A stretch of DNA of 64,000 bases. It comes from Nocardia brasiliensis ATCC 700358 (lineage in GTDB: Bacteria; Actinomycetota; Actinomycetes; Mycobacteriales; Mycobacteriaceae). Shown here piece by piece: positions 24,371-32,680 of the stretch. The stretch covers positions 2,728,001 to 2,792,000 of the forward strand of contig NC_018681.1 in the NCBI RefSeq assembly GCF_000250675.2, read 5' to 3'. A model generated the notes under the pieces. The model searched no databases. It saw nothing but the letters and a program-made list of their open reading frames with translations, and was not told where the DNA came from. Positions within the stretch are counted from its first letter, which is position 1. Every line of letters starts with the position of its first letter. The position numbers and the translations under genes were made by a program.

Positions 24371-24723
24371 GTTCTCACCTCCTCTCGTTCGGCGAAGGCG
24401 AGAGGGAGGTGGGCAACCAGCCGACGGGCGGCCGGTTCGAACGCGGCGGCCGTCAGTGCACCGTCGAGATCGGGCTCGTGGACCCTGACCAGCCGGTGGC
24501 CGGCCGCAGCGGCATCGGTGCACAGCCAACCCAGAGACAGCTCGTCCGGTGCAGTGAGCACCACCAACACGTTGGAGGTGGCGTGCCAGCCGACAACTAC
24601 ATCGGGATGCGCGACAGCAAAATCAAGCGCGGCGTGTGCCGCCTGCGCGACCTGCATCCCAGCTGCCAGATCGGCACGGGTTACCAGGTAGAGGCGGCGG
24701 AGAGGAACCTAATAGTGGGGCAC
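24367..24723 (-). CDS. Pth2-like peptidyl-tRNA hydrolase with in-frame UAG at codon 5 (read-through CDS)
   Basis: The frame after the UAG (24709-24711) gives VPLRRLYLVTRADLAAGMQ, VAQAAHAALDF, VLVVLTAPDELSL, VRVHEPDLDGALTAAAF and RRLVAHLPLAF. That follows the Pth2 pattern: first strand LVxRxDL, the AQxxHA helix, the VVL-PDE strand and a late (D/E)-(A/G)-x-T region. The only initiators downstream of the UAG are a CTG or ATG 24657, and the ATG would delete the first strand of the fold. Upstream in frame is GTG 24723, giving V-P-H-Y-UAG. Read-through yields 118 residues. Pth2 frees tRNA from peptidyl-tRNA. Leaderless start from a TATCGT element (24730-24735) is possible. Confidence 0.6.
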
Positions 24724-24916
24724 GAGATCAACGATAACCCAGCAAGGTATACGAGGCCAGTGTGCATGCGAGATCGGTTGTGCCACAAGGAAGCCCGAAC
24801 GCGCGCAGCGACAATCGCGCGCGTTCGGAGCCGGCATGCCGAACCGGCCTGGCGTCTGCGCGCTACTTCCCGAGACTCGCGGTGCACGGTCTCCTGTCGG
24901 GGGCCTAGACAAGGAA

Positions 24917-24976
24917 TTTCCGCTTTTCCCCGCCCTGAATCCGGCCGCCGGGAAGGTGTTTGGGCGGAAGCGGAAA
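24917..24976. repeat. Inverted repeat (hairpin) upstream of the suppressor cassette
   Basis: TTTCCGCTT (24917-24925) pairs with AAGCGGAAA (24968-24976), and CCGCCC (24930-24935) with GGGCGG (24962-24967), leaving a 26-nt loop. It may be a terminator or a border of the inserted segment. Confidence 0.5.
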
Positions 24977-25073
24977 CTGCCAGATCCCGATGAAATTGGC
25001 GACGCGGGGATCCGAAGCTCTCCACCCACAGCGGCCGACCGGACCACTGTTGCTCCGTCGCCGTGCACCGTAA

Positions 25074-25095
25074 GCGGCAGAAGAGGACGTTCGCG
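25074..25095 (+). repeat. Dispersed repeat, copy B
   Basis: GCGGCAGAAGAGGACGTTCG at 25074-25093. With copy A it brackets the suppressor-tRNA cassette. Confidence 0.6.
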
Positions 25096-25272
25096 AAGTC
25101 GCGGTCGGTGGCGTGACTGACGTTCCCAGCTTTGAGGGCCGTTGCTGACCGAATGGATCTCGGGCTCCGTGTGGCGTGGCTGTCCCTTGCTGTGCCCGTC
25201 GGATGTACGGCCATCCGTGAAGGGACTCGCTCCGAACAGTCGGATATCGCGACTGAACAGATTCCGCCGCGG

Positions 25273-25950
25273 TCAGAACATGTCCTGCCCAGCTGGGGTG
25301 CGTCGGATCACGATCTCCTCGCCACCGCTGGTACGCACCGCGACCGCGTGCAGCCCCGGTTCACCGGGCACGAACCGCAGCGGTAAGTGGTCGAAGGTCT
25401 CCGTGCCGATGTGGCTGCGGAACTGGTCGGGGTCACCGGACACTTCCAACCAGGCCACCCCGGCCGCGATTCGCTCACCGACAACCGCGCGGCGGGCGGG
25501 GTTGTTGTCTGGATCGTCCCGGTAGTACCAGTTCGGCAGGCCCTGCTGCCGAGCCCGCCGAACTGCCTGCCCGACGGGCGTGCTGGTGACCACCCGTTGT
25601 GTGCCGTCCGGCTCCGTCCGCCCTGGGACAACCTTGACCTCGCTGCCCAGCCGCCGAGCGACCTGCTCCAGATCATCGAGGGTGTCTGCGCGCAGACACC
25701 AGAACATCCAATGGTCAGCGCCGTCGCTGGTTGCGCGCCTGAACCATGACGACGCGGGGTCGGCGCTCCCCTCGACAGCGCTCTCCACCTCCAGGTAGAT
25801 GTCTGCGCCCAACGGGAATATCCAGTTGCGCACGCCACCACCGGGGAACACCCCGCCTTCATAGTTGCCGAATCCGGTCTGCTCGGCCAGCCTGTGTACG
25901 CCGTCGTCGAGATCGCTTACCCCGAGCGCAAAGTGGTCCAGATGAAACAC
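25273..25950 (-). CDS. VOC-superfamily (glyoxalase-like) protein
   Basis: A 225-residue protein of the glyoxalase-like group (often Glyoxalase_3 type). It opens with FHLDHFALGVSDLDDGVHRL, a typical VOC first module with the metal-site His. GGVRNWIFPLGADIYLEVE and a later HLPLRFVPGEPGLHAVAV form the paired beta modules. GTG 25950 is chosen because GGAGG lies nine bases upstream; an ATG at 25995 is possible. No operon partner. Substrate unknown. Confidence 0.8.
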   Translation of the reverse strand: MFHLDHFALGVSDLDDGVHRLAEQTGFGNYEGGVFPGGGVRNWIFPLGADIYLEVESAVEGSADPASSWFRRATSDGADHWMFWCLRADTLDDLEQVARRLGSEVKVVPGRTEPDGTQRVVTSTPVGQAVRRARQQGLPNWYYRDDPDNNPARRAVVGERIAAGVAWLEVSGDPDQFRSHIGTETFDHLPLRFVPGEPGLHAVAVRTSGGEEIVIRRTPAGQDMF

Positions 25951-26223
25951 AGCTACAAGCCTCCAACTCGAGTGAGCATGTCGTCGCTCTATCACGTTAC
26001 CCAGCAGTCGGTTTCGCCCAGTCGGAGCCGTTGTCCAGCGGCATAGTGGTGTTGCGAATGGGGCGGGCTATCCAGGCTCAGTCCACGACGAGCCCCTTGT
26101 GCATGCCGGAATGCGCGCATGACTCTGACCTTCGACCGACCGAGGCACACGCTCATCGGCATGAGCGCGTGTTGGGAAGCGCCGTCGGCCAGCCGGTTTG
26201 GACGGCTGACCAACGCGCGGGTC

Positions 26224-26243
26224 GCGGCAGAAGCGGATGTTCG
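26224..26243 (+). repeat. Dispersed repeat, copy C
   Basis: GCGGCAGAAGCGGATGTTCG, 30 bp before a GNAT gene; the best match to the consensus. Confidence 0.6.
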
Positions 26244-26272
26244 ACCACAGCGGCTGCTGCCAAACTGGTCGA

Positions 26273-26734
26273 ATGATCGTCAGACTTGCGCAGGAGCAGG
26301 ATCTTTCGGCGTTCCTGAGGTTGGCTTCTCAGGTCGAGCACTGGTTCGGTCCCATGGTGAACGATGCCGGCTTCCATGAGGCCGTGAGCAGACACATCCA
26401 CCGCTCCGCGGCCTTGGTCGCCCATTCGGGGTCCGGCATCGTGGGCGGATTGCTGTTCGGGGGCAATGCTCCGCGCTATCAGGTGCACTGGCTCGTTGTT
26501 TCGGAGCGAGAACGCGGAAACAACATCGGGACGACATTGCTGGCCGAGGCCACGCGGAGGTTTGTCCGGTTGCCGGGCTGCATCGAAGTGATCACCTTCG
26601 GTGCCGATCACCCAGGCGCGGTCGCCAGCGGAGCACGAGTCTTCTACGAGAGACACGGCTTCCTCCCCGGCGAGGAAGCCCCAGTGGGGCCGGAGGGCGG
26701 TTCACGACAGGTTTATCGCCTGGCCATCAGCTGA
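26273..26734 (+). CDS. GNAT-family N-acetyltransferase
   Basis: A 153-residue single-domain GNAT. VHWLVVSERERGNNIGTTLL is the beta4 and acetyl-CoA loop region (RGNNIGT), and VFYERHGFLPGEE is the C-terminal beta-bulge motif. ATG 26273 lies 30 bp after repeat copy C. No partner gene and no hint of substrate. Confidence 0.8.
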   Translation: MIVRLAQEQDLSAFLRLASQVEHWFGPMVNDAGFHEAVSRHIHRSAALVAHSGSGIVGGLLFGGNAPRYQVHWLVVSERERGNNIGTTLLAEATRRFVRLPGCIEVITFGADHPGAVASGARVFYERHGFLPGEEAPVGPEGGSRQVYRLAIS

Positions 26735-26781
26735 TCCTGCATTCGGCGTGCGGGCGGTGGCGGTTCGGAAACGCTCCGGAA

Positions 26782-26803
26782 GCGGCAGATGAGGATGTTC
26801 GCG
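26782..26803 (+). repeat. Dispersed repeat, copy D
   Basis: GCGGCAGATGAGGATGTTCG at 26782-26801, shortly after the GNAT gene. The rest of the gap 26735-26963 shows no gene. Confidence 0.55.
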
Positions 26804-26963
26804 GGATGCCTATTGGATGCAGCAAGACCGGCCGGTAGTGCTGGCACCACCGTGGACGGGGCGCTGGCTGTAGTGGCGATCGGGTGTCGGCGGGATGGAG
26901 CGCGGCTGCGCGGAATCCTACTGTGGTGGTGTTGTAACTGCCTGATTGCCCGAAGGGAATCCG

Positions 26964-28181
26964 TTGAGATCGAAGATGTTTGGCACCGCCGGGTCGATGC
27001 TGGTCGTCGCAGCTTTCGTGACGACCGCCTGCCAGCCAGACCAGCCTGTCGCCGCACCCAGCGCGACGACATCGGCCACCGCGGCAGATGCGACCACGTT
27101 GCAACGCGATGCCGACGCAATTCGTGACGTCGGTATCACCGGTGTGCAGGCCAGGCTGGTCGCCGCTGACGGCAACAGCACGGTGGTGACCAGTGGTGTC
27201 GCCGATACCGTGAGTCGGAGTCCGGTCTCGGGCGAGGGGTACTTCCGGACCGCGAGCGCGACAAAGACATTCACCGCCACCGTGCTGCTGCAGCTGGTAG
27301 GTGAGGGCGAAATCGCCCTGGATGACACGGTCGAGAAGTGGTTGCCGGGCGTGGTGCGCGGTAACGGTAACGACGGCACGAAGATCACGGTGCGCCAATT
27401 GCTCAACCACACCAGCGGACTGACGTACCCGAATCCGTACGAGCTGGCCTCCCCGGAGGATTTTCACCGCTATGCCCTCACCGCACCCCCTCCGGCCGAT
27501 CAGGTGGTGGCCGCCGCCGTGCAGAGCCCGCCGAACTTCGCCCCCGGAAGCGGCTGGAGTTACAGCAACACCGGCTATCTGCTGGCGGGCATGATCATCG
27601 AGAAAGTTACCGGCACACCGTGGTACGAGGAAGTCGACCGCAGAATCATCACCCCGCTCGGCCTCGCGCACACCAGCTACCCCGGCAGCGCGGTAACGGT
27701 TCCCGCCCCGCACGCCACCGGATACACACAATGGCCCACGGGTGGACTGGTCGATACCACCGACAACCGGATCGGCGTATTCGCCGCCGCCGCTGGCGCG
27801 CTGATCACCACCACCGCAGACCTCAACACCTTCTTCCGGGCATTGCTTGGCGGCAAACTCCTGCACCCCGAACAACTCGCCGAAATGAAGACGACCGTCG
27901 ACACCGACCCCGAGGTCAAATCGGTCTTCCCCGGAGCCCGATACGGCCTGGGCCTGTTCTCAATCGAATTGTCCTGCGGTGGAAGATATTGGATGCACGG
28001 CGGCGACATCCCCGGCTACAAGACCAGAGACGGCGTCACCGATGACGGCACGCGCAGCGTCGTGGTGTCCATGTCCACCCTCTTGCAGGACACCGAGGAC
28101 CACCAGATCGCCCAGGAGAACACCGCCATGGCCCTGGTCGATCACGCCCTGTGCCGTACCGGAAACAGTACAACCCGTTGA
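26964..28181 (+). CDS. Serine hydrolase lipoprotein, class C beta-lactamase / DD-peptidase fold
   Basis: A 405-residue exported enzyme. The signal peptide ends in VTTAC, a lipobox near residue 25. The SxxK motif is ASATKTFTA, the YxN motif is GWSYSNTGYL, and the HxG triad is WMHGGDIPGY. This is the D-alanyl-D-alanine carboxypeptidase/beta-lactamase (PF00144) family. TTG 26964 is chosen because AAGGGA lies seven bases upstream. It may be a peptidase or esterase; resistance cannot be claimed from sequence. Confidence 0.85.
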   Translation: MRSKMFGTAGSMLVVAAFVTTACQPDQPVAAPSATTSATAADATTLQRDADAIRDVGITGVQARLVAADGNSTVVTSGVADTVSRSPVSGEGYFRTASATKTFTATVLLQLVGEGEIALDDTVEKWLPGVVRGNGNDGTKITVRQLLNHTSGLTYPNPYELASPEDFHRYALTAPPPADQVVAAAVQSPPNFAPGSGWSYSNTGYLLAGMIIEKVTGTPWYEEVDRRIITPLGLAHTSYPGSAVTVPAPHATGYTQWPTGGLVDTTDNRIGVFAAAAGALITTTADLNTFFRALLGGKLLHPEQLAEMKTTVDTDPEVKSVFPGARYGLGLFSIELSCGGRYWMHGGDIPGYKTRDGVTDDGTRSVVVSMSTLLQDTEDHQIAQENTAMALVDHALCRTGNSTTR

Positions 28182-28222
28182 TCTTCCGTGCGCTTCGCTG
28201 ACCTCTCCGATTGGCGCGACCA

Positions 28223-28246
28223 TCGGCAGAAGCGGACGTTCACGAG
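28223..28246 (+). repeat. Dispersed repeat, copy E
   Basis: TCGGCAGAAGCGGACGTTCA at 28223-28242, in the gap after the serine hydrolase gene. Confidence 0.6.
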
Positions 28247-28296
28247 ATCAACTGTCGGACAGGCGCTATGCACGACTGAACGACCGGAATGCGGCA

Positions 28297-28773
28297 TTAT
28301 GGTGCGTTCACGCGGCGATCGTTGTTGTCGGGCCGGTACGTGTAGTGGATGAGTCCCTGCTGAAACTTGCCTAGGTTGTCGTAGAGGGCGCGAGCTGGGC
28401 TGTCTTCCAGGGTGTTCCAGTAGAGGCCGGGGAAGCCGTGCTCTGTGGCGTCCTGCGCCACCCACTCGATCACTGCGGTCGCCACACCTCGCCGCCGGGC
28501 TTCCGCGTCTACGAACAGGTCCGCCAAATAGCATTTCCCGGAGTACCAGATACTGGCGTGGAACAGGTAGTGCGCGATAGCGACCATCTTGCCGTCGAGC
28601 CGGGCGGCGATCCCGTGTATCTGTTCGTCATCGCGCAGCCGTCGCCACGCACGGTCGTAGTCCCGGTCGCTTCGTTCGACCGCGAAGTACATGTCCTTAC
28701 CGCGTGCCAGCACTTCCCAACTGGCGCGGTCGGATTCGGTCAGGAGGCTGATTTCTACCACGGTGACCATCAT
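28297..28773 (-). CDS. GNAT-family N-acetyltransferase
   Basis: A 158-residue GNAT. CYLADLFVDAEARRRGVATAVIEW gives the strand-4 / acetyl-CoA loop, and LYWNTLEDSPARALYDNLGKFQ the C-terminal part. ATG 28773 is used, with a second ATG one codon on. Stands alone on its strand in the accessory region. Confidence 0.82.
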   Translation of the reverse strand: MMVTVVEISLLTESDRASWEVLARGKDMYFAVERSDRDYDRAWRRLRDDEQIHGIAARLDGKMVAIAHYLFHASIWYSGKCYLADLFVDAEARRRGVATAVIEWVAQDATEHGFPGLYWNTLEDSPARALYDNLGKFQQGLIHYTYRPDNNDRRVNAP

Positions 28774-28950
28774 GACCAAGCACCGCGCCCGCGTCCCCTA
28801 CCGGGATGTAGAGAGCAAACAGACGCACGGAAATCGGCATGTGCGGGTGAGCCGCAGCGGATCTCAACCGCCCGGCCCGCGCGGTATGCGGCTATTACCG
28901 AGCGGCCCCGGGTGGGGGTAATCGCTTCATCGGCGGGGCAGGATGACTTC

Positions 28951-29550
28951 GTGAGTGGTTACGTGCGGGTGTGGTGCCTTCGTCACGCCGAATCGGAGAA
29001 TGTCATCTCGGGTGTGGCCGGAGCAGTGCCGATGTCACCGTTGACTTCACGCGGGTTCCGCCAGGCCGCCGCAGCTGCCCGCGTGCTAGCTGACGAGCCG
29101 ATTTCCGGTATCTATTGCAGCACTGCGCTTCGCACGCAACAAACCGCAGCGGCCCTGCTAGCGGGCCGCGGCATCGACGTCGTGGCGTTGCCGGAGTTGG
29201 CCGAGGTCGGCATCGGCGCGGTGGAGGCAACCACCGATCTCGGCGTCAGGCGCCAGACCGCAGAGGTATTGCGGCACTGGATAGTTGACCGGCGACTCGA
29301 GCGCCGAGTTGCCGACGGTGAATCCGGATCGCAGGTGTTGGCCCGGATGACTGCCGCCTTGGATCAGATCACCCGGGCGCACGAAGGTGAGTCCGTTGTG
29401 CTCGTCGGTCACGTGGCAAGCCTGAGTGTGACGTTGGCACAACTATGTGCTCTCGGCGCGCGGGTTTGGGGCACACCTCTGCCACACGCCGTACCGTTTC
29501 TCGTTGAACGGGACGGCCAATCCTGGCACTGTCGATCGTGGCCCACGTAG
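28951..29550 (+). CDS. Histidine phosphatase superfamily protein
   Basis: A 199-residue phosphoglycerate-mutase-like enzyme. The N-terminal phosphate pocket is CLRHAESEN (RHA instead of the common RHG), YCSTALRTQQTA is the second helix, and VVLVGHVASL gives the second catalytic His. GTG 28951 follows GCAGGATG. Such enzymes cleave phosphates from sugars, cofactors or nucleosides; the target is unknown. Confidence 0.83.
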   Translation: MSGYVRVWCLRHAESENVISGVAGAVPMSPLTSRGFRQAAAAARVLADEPISGIYCSTALRTQQTAAALLAGRGIDVVALPELAEVGIGAVEATTDLGVRRQTAEVLRHWIVDRRLERRVADGESGSQVLARMTAALDQITRAHEGESVVLVGHVASLSVTLAQLCALGARVWGTPLPHAVPFLVERDGQSWHCRSWPT

Positions 29551-29728
29551 GTGGTCTAGGGGGCCCGATGTTCGTGGCGGGCACTCTGTAATCGGCAGTA
29601 GCGTGCGCTCGGTCGCCCGCCGCGCGGTTGGGGCTGAGATCAAAAGCGTTCGGCCTGTTGATCTTCGGAGCCGACCGATTGGCCGTTCAGAACCGCGCGC
29701 CACGCGGCAATATAGTGCGTTTGGTTGC

Positions 29729-29762
29729 GCGTTGCCTACCGGGAAACGCAGGTAGGCAACGC
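29729..29762 (-). terminator. Terminator hairpin after the dprE1-like gene
   Basis: A perfect 12-bp stem, GCGTTGCCTACC with GGTAGGCAACGC, and a 10-nt loop, ending 11 bases from the stop codon. No clear U-tract; likely an intrinsic-type or I-shaped terminator. The rest of 29551-29728 shows no gene. Confidence 0.65.
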
Positions 29763-29772
29763 TGTTCGAATG

Positions 29773-31158
29773 TCAGTGGCCTGTGCTGATGAGGTTGTCG
29801 TCGATCAGGTGCAGGCGGCGGGCGAGGTCGGAGACGAAGATCTGTTCGGGGTCGATGTCGTCGCGGATGCGACGCCATTCCTCCAGCCGCGGGTACATGG
29901 CGCGGATCGTCTCGGGGGTGGTGCGTGAGTCCTTGGCGAAGTACAGGCGGCCACCGGCGTCGAGGACCCGTTGGTCGAGTTCGGCGCAGAACTCGTTCAG
30001 GCCCGGTGCGATCGGGAAGTCCAGGCTCAGCATGAATCCTGGATGTGGCCAGGACAGCGGCGCCCGGTTCCCAGGGCCCATGCGCTTGAACACGTTCAGA
30101 AATGACCTGTGCCCCGAGTGCGCGATCGCCCGCACCGCGTCGGCGAGCTGCGGTTCGGCGCCGAACGGCATCGAGAACTGGTATTGCAGGAAACCGCGGG
30201 GGCCGTAGGCGCGATTCCATTCGCCGACCACGTCGAGCGGGTGCAGGAACTGGGTGATGTTCTGGATCAGGCCGCGTCCTTGCTTGCCGAAAACTCTGTA
30301 GGTGACCTCGCCGCCGATCCGGGTGGTGAGGTTGTTGACCATCCCGCTGGGGAAGATATCGGGCACCGTTAGCAGTTGCGGCGCAGTGAAGTGCAGTGGG
30401 TTGCGTCGCAGGCGGGTGGGTAGCTCGTCGCGCTTGGCGAGGTTTCCTCGGCTGAACATTGCTCGGCCGAGTTTCGCGCCGGTGTTGATCGTGTCCGGTA
30501 CCGCCACCGAGTATTCGTAGCCTTCGTCGGATCCGTCGGTCAGCAGCTCCATAGTCTCGTCGAGAGTGCTGGTGCGGTCGCAGTCGACGAGGAAGTACGC
30601 GGTCTCGGTGCGCTTCACCTGGATCCGGGCACGCACGACGATTCCGGTCAACCCCATGCCACCGACGGTGGCCCAGAACAGATCCGCGTCGGCACCGTCC
30701 GGGGTGAGCGTGCGGATTGTGCCGTCAGCGGTGAGCAACTCCATCGTCAGCACGTGGTTGCCGAAACTGCCCTGAGAGTGGTGATTTTTGCCGTGAACGT
30801 CGGAGGCGATCGCCCCGCCGATGGTGACCTGACGAGTGCCCGGCAGCACTCGAACCCACAGCCCGTACGGCAGGACCGCGCGCATCAGCGCGTCGAGGCT
30901 GACGCCGCCATCGACATCGACGACACCGTTGTCCGGGTCGATCGAATGGATGCGGTCGAACGCGGTCATGTCGATGACCAGGCCGCCTCCGTTCTGTGCC
31001 GGGTCGCCGTAACTGCGGCCGAGCCCGCGGGCAATGACACCGCGCGGTCCCGCCGTGCGGACCGCTCGGGCAACCGCGTCGAGGTCAGAGGTGGAAAGCA
31101 CCTGCGCCACAGACGATGCAGTACGGCCCCAGCCCGACAACGGGCGCTGCTCGATCAT
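29773..31158 (-). CDS. DprE1-like FAD-linked oxidoreductase
   Basis: A 461-residue paralogue of decaprenylphosphoryl-beta-D-ribose 2'-oxidase, the arabinan-precursor enzyme. It shares GWGRTA, ARGLGRSYGD, QNGGGLVIDMT, LPGTRQVTIGGAIA, DVHGKNHHSQGSFGNH (FAD-linked site), FWATVGG, NRAYGPRGFLQYQF, NVFK and YFAKDSRTTPETIRAMYPR. At the position of Mtb Cys387 (WNICVDF) this protein has Ser (FMLSLDF, residue ~378). No dprE2 or arabinosyltransferase gene adjoins it, so it is probably an extra copy. ATG 31158 has AAGGGG upstream. Confidence 0.88.
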   Translation of the reverse strand: MIEQRPLSGWGRTASSVAQVLSTSDLDAVARAVRTAGPRGVIARGLGRSYGDPAQNGGGLVIDMTAFDRIHSIDPDNGVVDVDGGVSLDALMRAVLPYGLWVRVLPGTRQVTIGGAIASDVHGKNHHSQGSFGNHVLTMELLTADGTIRTLTPDGADADLFWATVGGMGLTGIVVRARIQVKRTETAYFLVDCDRTSTLDETMELLTDGSDEGYEYSVAVPDTINTGAKLGRAMFSRGNLAKRDELPTRLRRNPLHFTAPQLLTVPDIFPSGMVNNLTTRIGGEVTYRVFGKQGRGLIQNITQFLHPLDVVGEWNRAYGPRGFLQYQFSMPFGAEPQLADAVRAIAHSGHRSFLNVFKRMGPGNRAPLSWPHPGFMLSLDFPIAPGLNEFCAELDQRVLDAGGRLYFAKDSRTTPETIRAMYPRLEEWRRIRDDIDPEQIFVSDLARRLHLIDDNLISTGH

Positions 31159-31239
31159 CGGTCCCCTTTGGATGAAATTCACCTCGCCACGGTAACCGCG
31201 CACTACAGAGCCCTGCCAACACGAACCAGGAACCGAGGC

Positions 31240-31377
31240 CATGACCGCCTCGAACAGCCCGCACAGATTGCTGTTCGGGCTTCAGCAACGGTCCACGCAC
31301 TGAACTTCGGCCTGGACCGCATCCTCGACGGAATCGCCCACCTCATCGACGAGCGCCGCGCCACATCGGAACACTGA
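31240..31377 (+). pseudogene. C-terminal remnant of a TetR-family regulator
   Basis: A plus-strand stretch ending at TGA 31375-31377 reads RLEQPAQI, ASATVHALNFGLDRILDGI, AHLIDERR. This matches the last helix region of one large TetR subfamily (FGLDRILDGI). No DNA-binding half is present and the upstream sequence is the antisense of the dprE1-like gene. A relic of a lost gene. Confidence 0.5.
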
Positions 31378-31638
31378 CGCAAACAGTTCGCACGTTTCAA
31401 CTCCGCGTTCGATCCAACGACCTCCCCGGACATCCGCACATCGGCATGTGCGTGCGTACGGAAGTGCTGTCAGCCAACTGATTTGGACGAAATCACCGGC
31501 GCGCGCCCAGCGCCATTACCGCGCGTTCTCAGGACGAACGTCGCCTCGGCGGTGCCTCAGCAGCCAGGCCCGAGCTCAATGGTCGGACTCGGCGTCGCTG
31601 CCGACAGGGGGGAGGAGTGAGTGCGTTAGCGTCGACAG

Positions 31639-32244
31639 ATGCCGAAGGGAATGACCGCCAAAGGTGAGGCCACCCGAGCGCGCCTCGTGGCCGGGGCAGC
31701 CGAGGTTGTCATGGCACGCGGTATCAGCGATGTGACGCTCGATGACGTCTGCGCCCAAACCGGCACCAGCAAAAGCCAGCTGTTTCACTACTTTCCAGGC
31801 GGAAAGGAGGAACTGTTCGTCGCGGTCGCCCAGCAGGAGGCCGAACGGGTGCTCGATGGCATAGCGGCCCGGATGAATCCGTTGACCAGTTGGGCGGCCT
31901 GGGAGCAGTGGCGTGCGCAGCTGCTCGGGGAGTTCGACAGTCGCGGTGGGGATTGTCCGTTGCGGGTGCTGGTCAACCAGATCGCACCCGCTAGCGAGGG
32001 GGCTCGCGCGGTCGTCGTGGAGTTGATCGCGCACTGGCAAGCGCATCTGCGTGCCGGTATCGAGTACATGCAGGCGAGCGGAGAACTCGACGCAGGTGTC
32101 GATGCGGACCGGATGGCGTCGGCGATCCTGTCGGCCGTGCATGGCGGCGTGGTGATGATGATGCTGGGCCGAACCCGTGTACCGCTGGAGGCCGCGATGG
32201 ATATGGCGCTGGGTTATCTGCGATCCGCGGCCGCCCGACCGTAG
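31639..32244 (+). CDS. TetR/AcrR-family transcriptional regulator
   Basis: A 201-residue TetR protein. The N-terminal HTH reads RARLVAGAAEVVMARGISDVTLDDVCAQTG, TSKSQLFHYFPGGKEELF. The C-terminal domain is of the TetR_C_6/YxaF-like kind (HWQAHLRAGIEYMQ). It lies 43 bp before a SnoaL-like gene, which may be its target. Confidence 0.87.
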   Translation: MPKGMTAKGEATRARLVAGAAEVVMARGISDVTLDDVCAQTGTSKSQLFHYFPGGKEELFVAVAQQEAERVLDGIAARMNPLTSWAAWEQWRAQLLGEFDSRGGDCPLRVLVNQIAPASEGARAVVVELIAHWQAHLRAGIEYMQASGELDAGVDADRMASAILSAVHGGVVMMMLGRTRVPLEAAMDMALGYLRSAAARP

Positions 32245-32287
32245 ACCGTACTTGCTGGTCCAATTTGATCGGCCGAGCATGGCAGGC

Positions 32288-32680
32288 ATGACAACCAACA
32301 CCTCGGCGGCTGCCGTGCGGGCGGCTCAAAACTATCTCGATGCTCTCTGCGGCGATGACCTCGACTCGCTCATCGCGTTGTTCGCCGATGATGTCACGTG
32401 GGAGGACCCGGTCGGTTCGGATCCCGTCCGAGGGCGCGCGGCGCTGCGGAAGATCTACGCCCCCGTCGTCGGCAATTTCAGCGCGCAGCTCGACACCCCG
32501 ATCCGGGGCTCGCACGCCAACCGAGCGGCCATGGCGTTCACTTTCGAATTCGATCTCGACGGCACCCGCACCCGGGCCCGCGCCATCGACATCATCACCG
32601 TGAACGACAACGGCCTCATCACCGGACTACAGGCGTACTGGTCCATCGACGACGTCGAAGCACCCTCGACGTCGGAGTGA
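32288..32680 (+). CDS. SnoaL/NTF2-like (steroid delta-isomerase-like) protein
   Basis: A 130-residue NTF2-fold protein: YLDALCGDDLDSLIALFADDVTWEDPVGSDPVRGR is the standard opening of ketosteroid-isomerase-like proteins, with the key Asp/Trp-Glu cluster. ATG 32288 is used; ATG 32279 is in frame and close. It sits just after the TetR gene in the same direction. The following gap (32681-33153) shows no gene. Confidence 0.82.
   Translation: MTTNTSAAAVRAAQNYLDALCGDDLDSLIALFADDVTWEDPVGSDPVRGRAALRKIYAPVVGNFSAQLDTPIRGSHANRAAMAFTFEFDLDGTRTRARAIDIITVNDNGLITGLQAYWSIDDVEAPSTSE

Larger units (their letters stand above)
24724..25272. other. Intergenic region upstream of the suppressor cassette
   Basis: No convincing gene. 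It holds minus-strand -10-like hexamers TATACC (24746-24751) and TATCGT (24730-24735) facing the Pth2-like gene. It also holds an inverted repeat at 24917-24976 with arms TTTCCGCTT / AAGCGGAAA and inner arms CCGCCC / GGGCGG, and dispersed repeat copy B. Open frames here look non-coding. Confidence 0.5.

Noticed and set aside
24347..24711. The two UAG codons as sequencing errors
   Set aside because: Two separate errors both making UAG, both near the N-terminus and next to a CUA tRNA, are unlikely; reads should still be checked.
24681..25214. Minus-strand open frames upstream of the Pth2-like gene
   Set aside because: Low-quality coding composition and no recognisable domain; treated as intergenic apart from the read-through start.
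26789..27127. Possible gene before the serine hydrolase
   Set aside because: Overlaps the hydrolase start in another frame and shows no domain or ribosome site.
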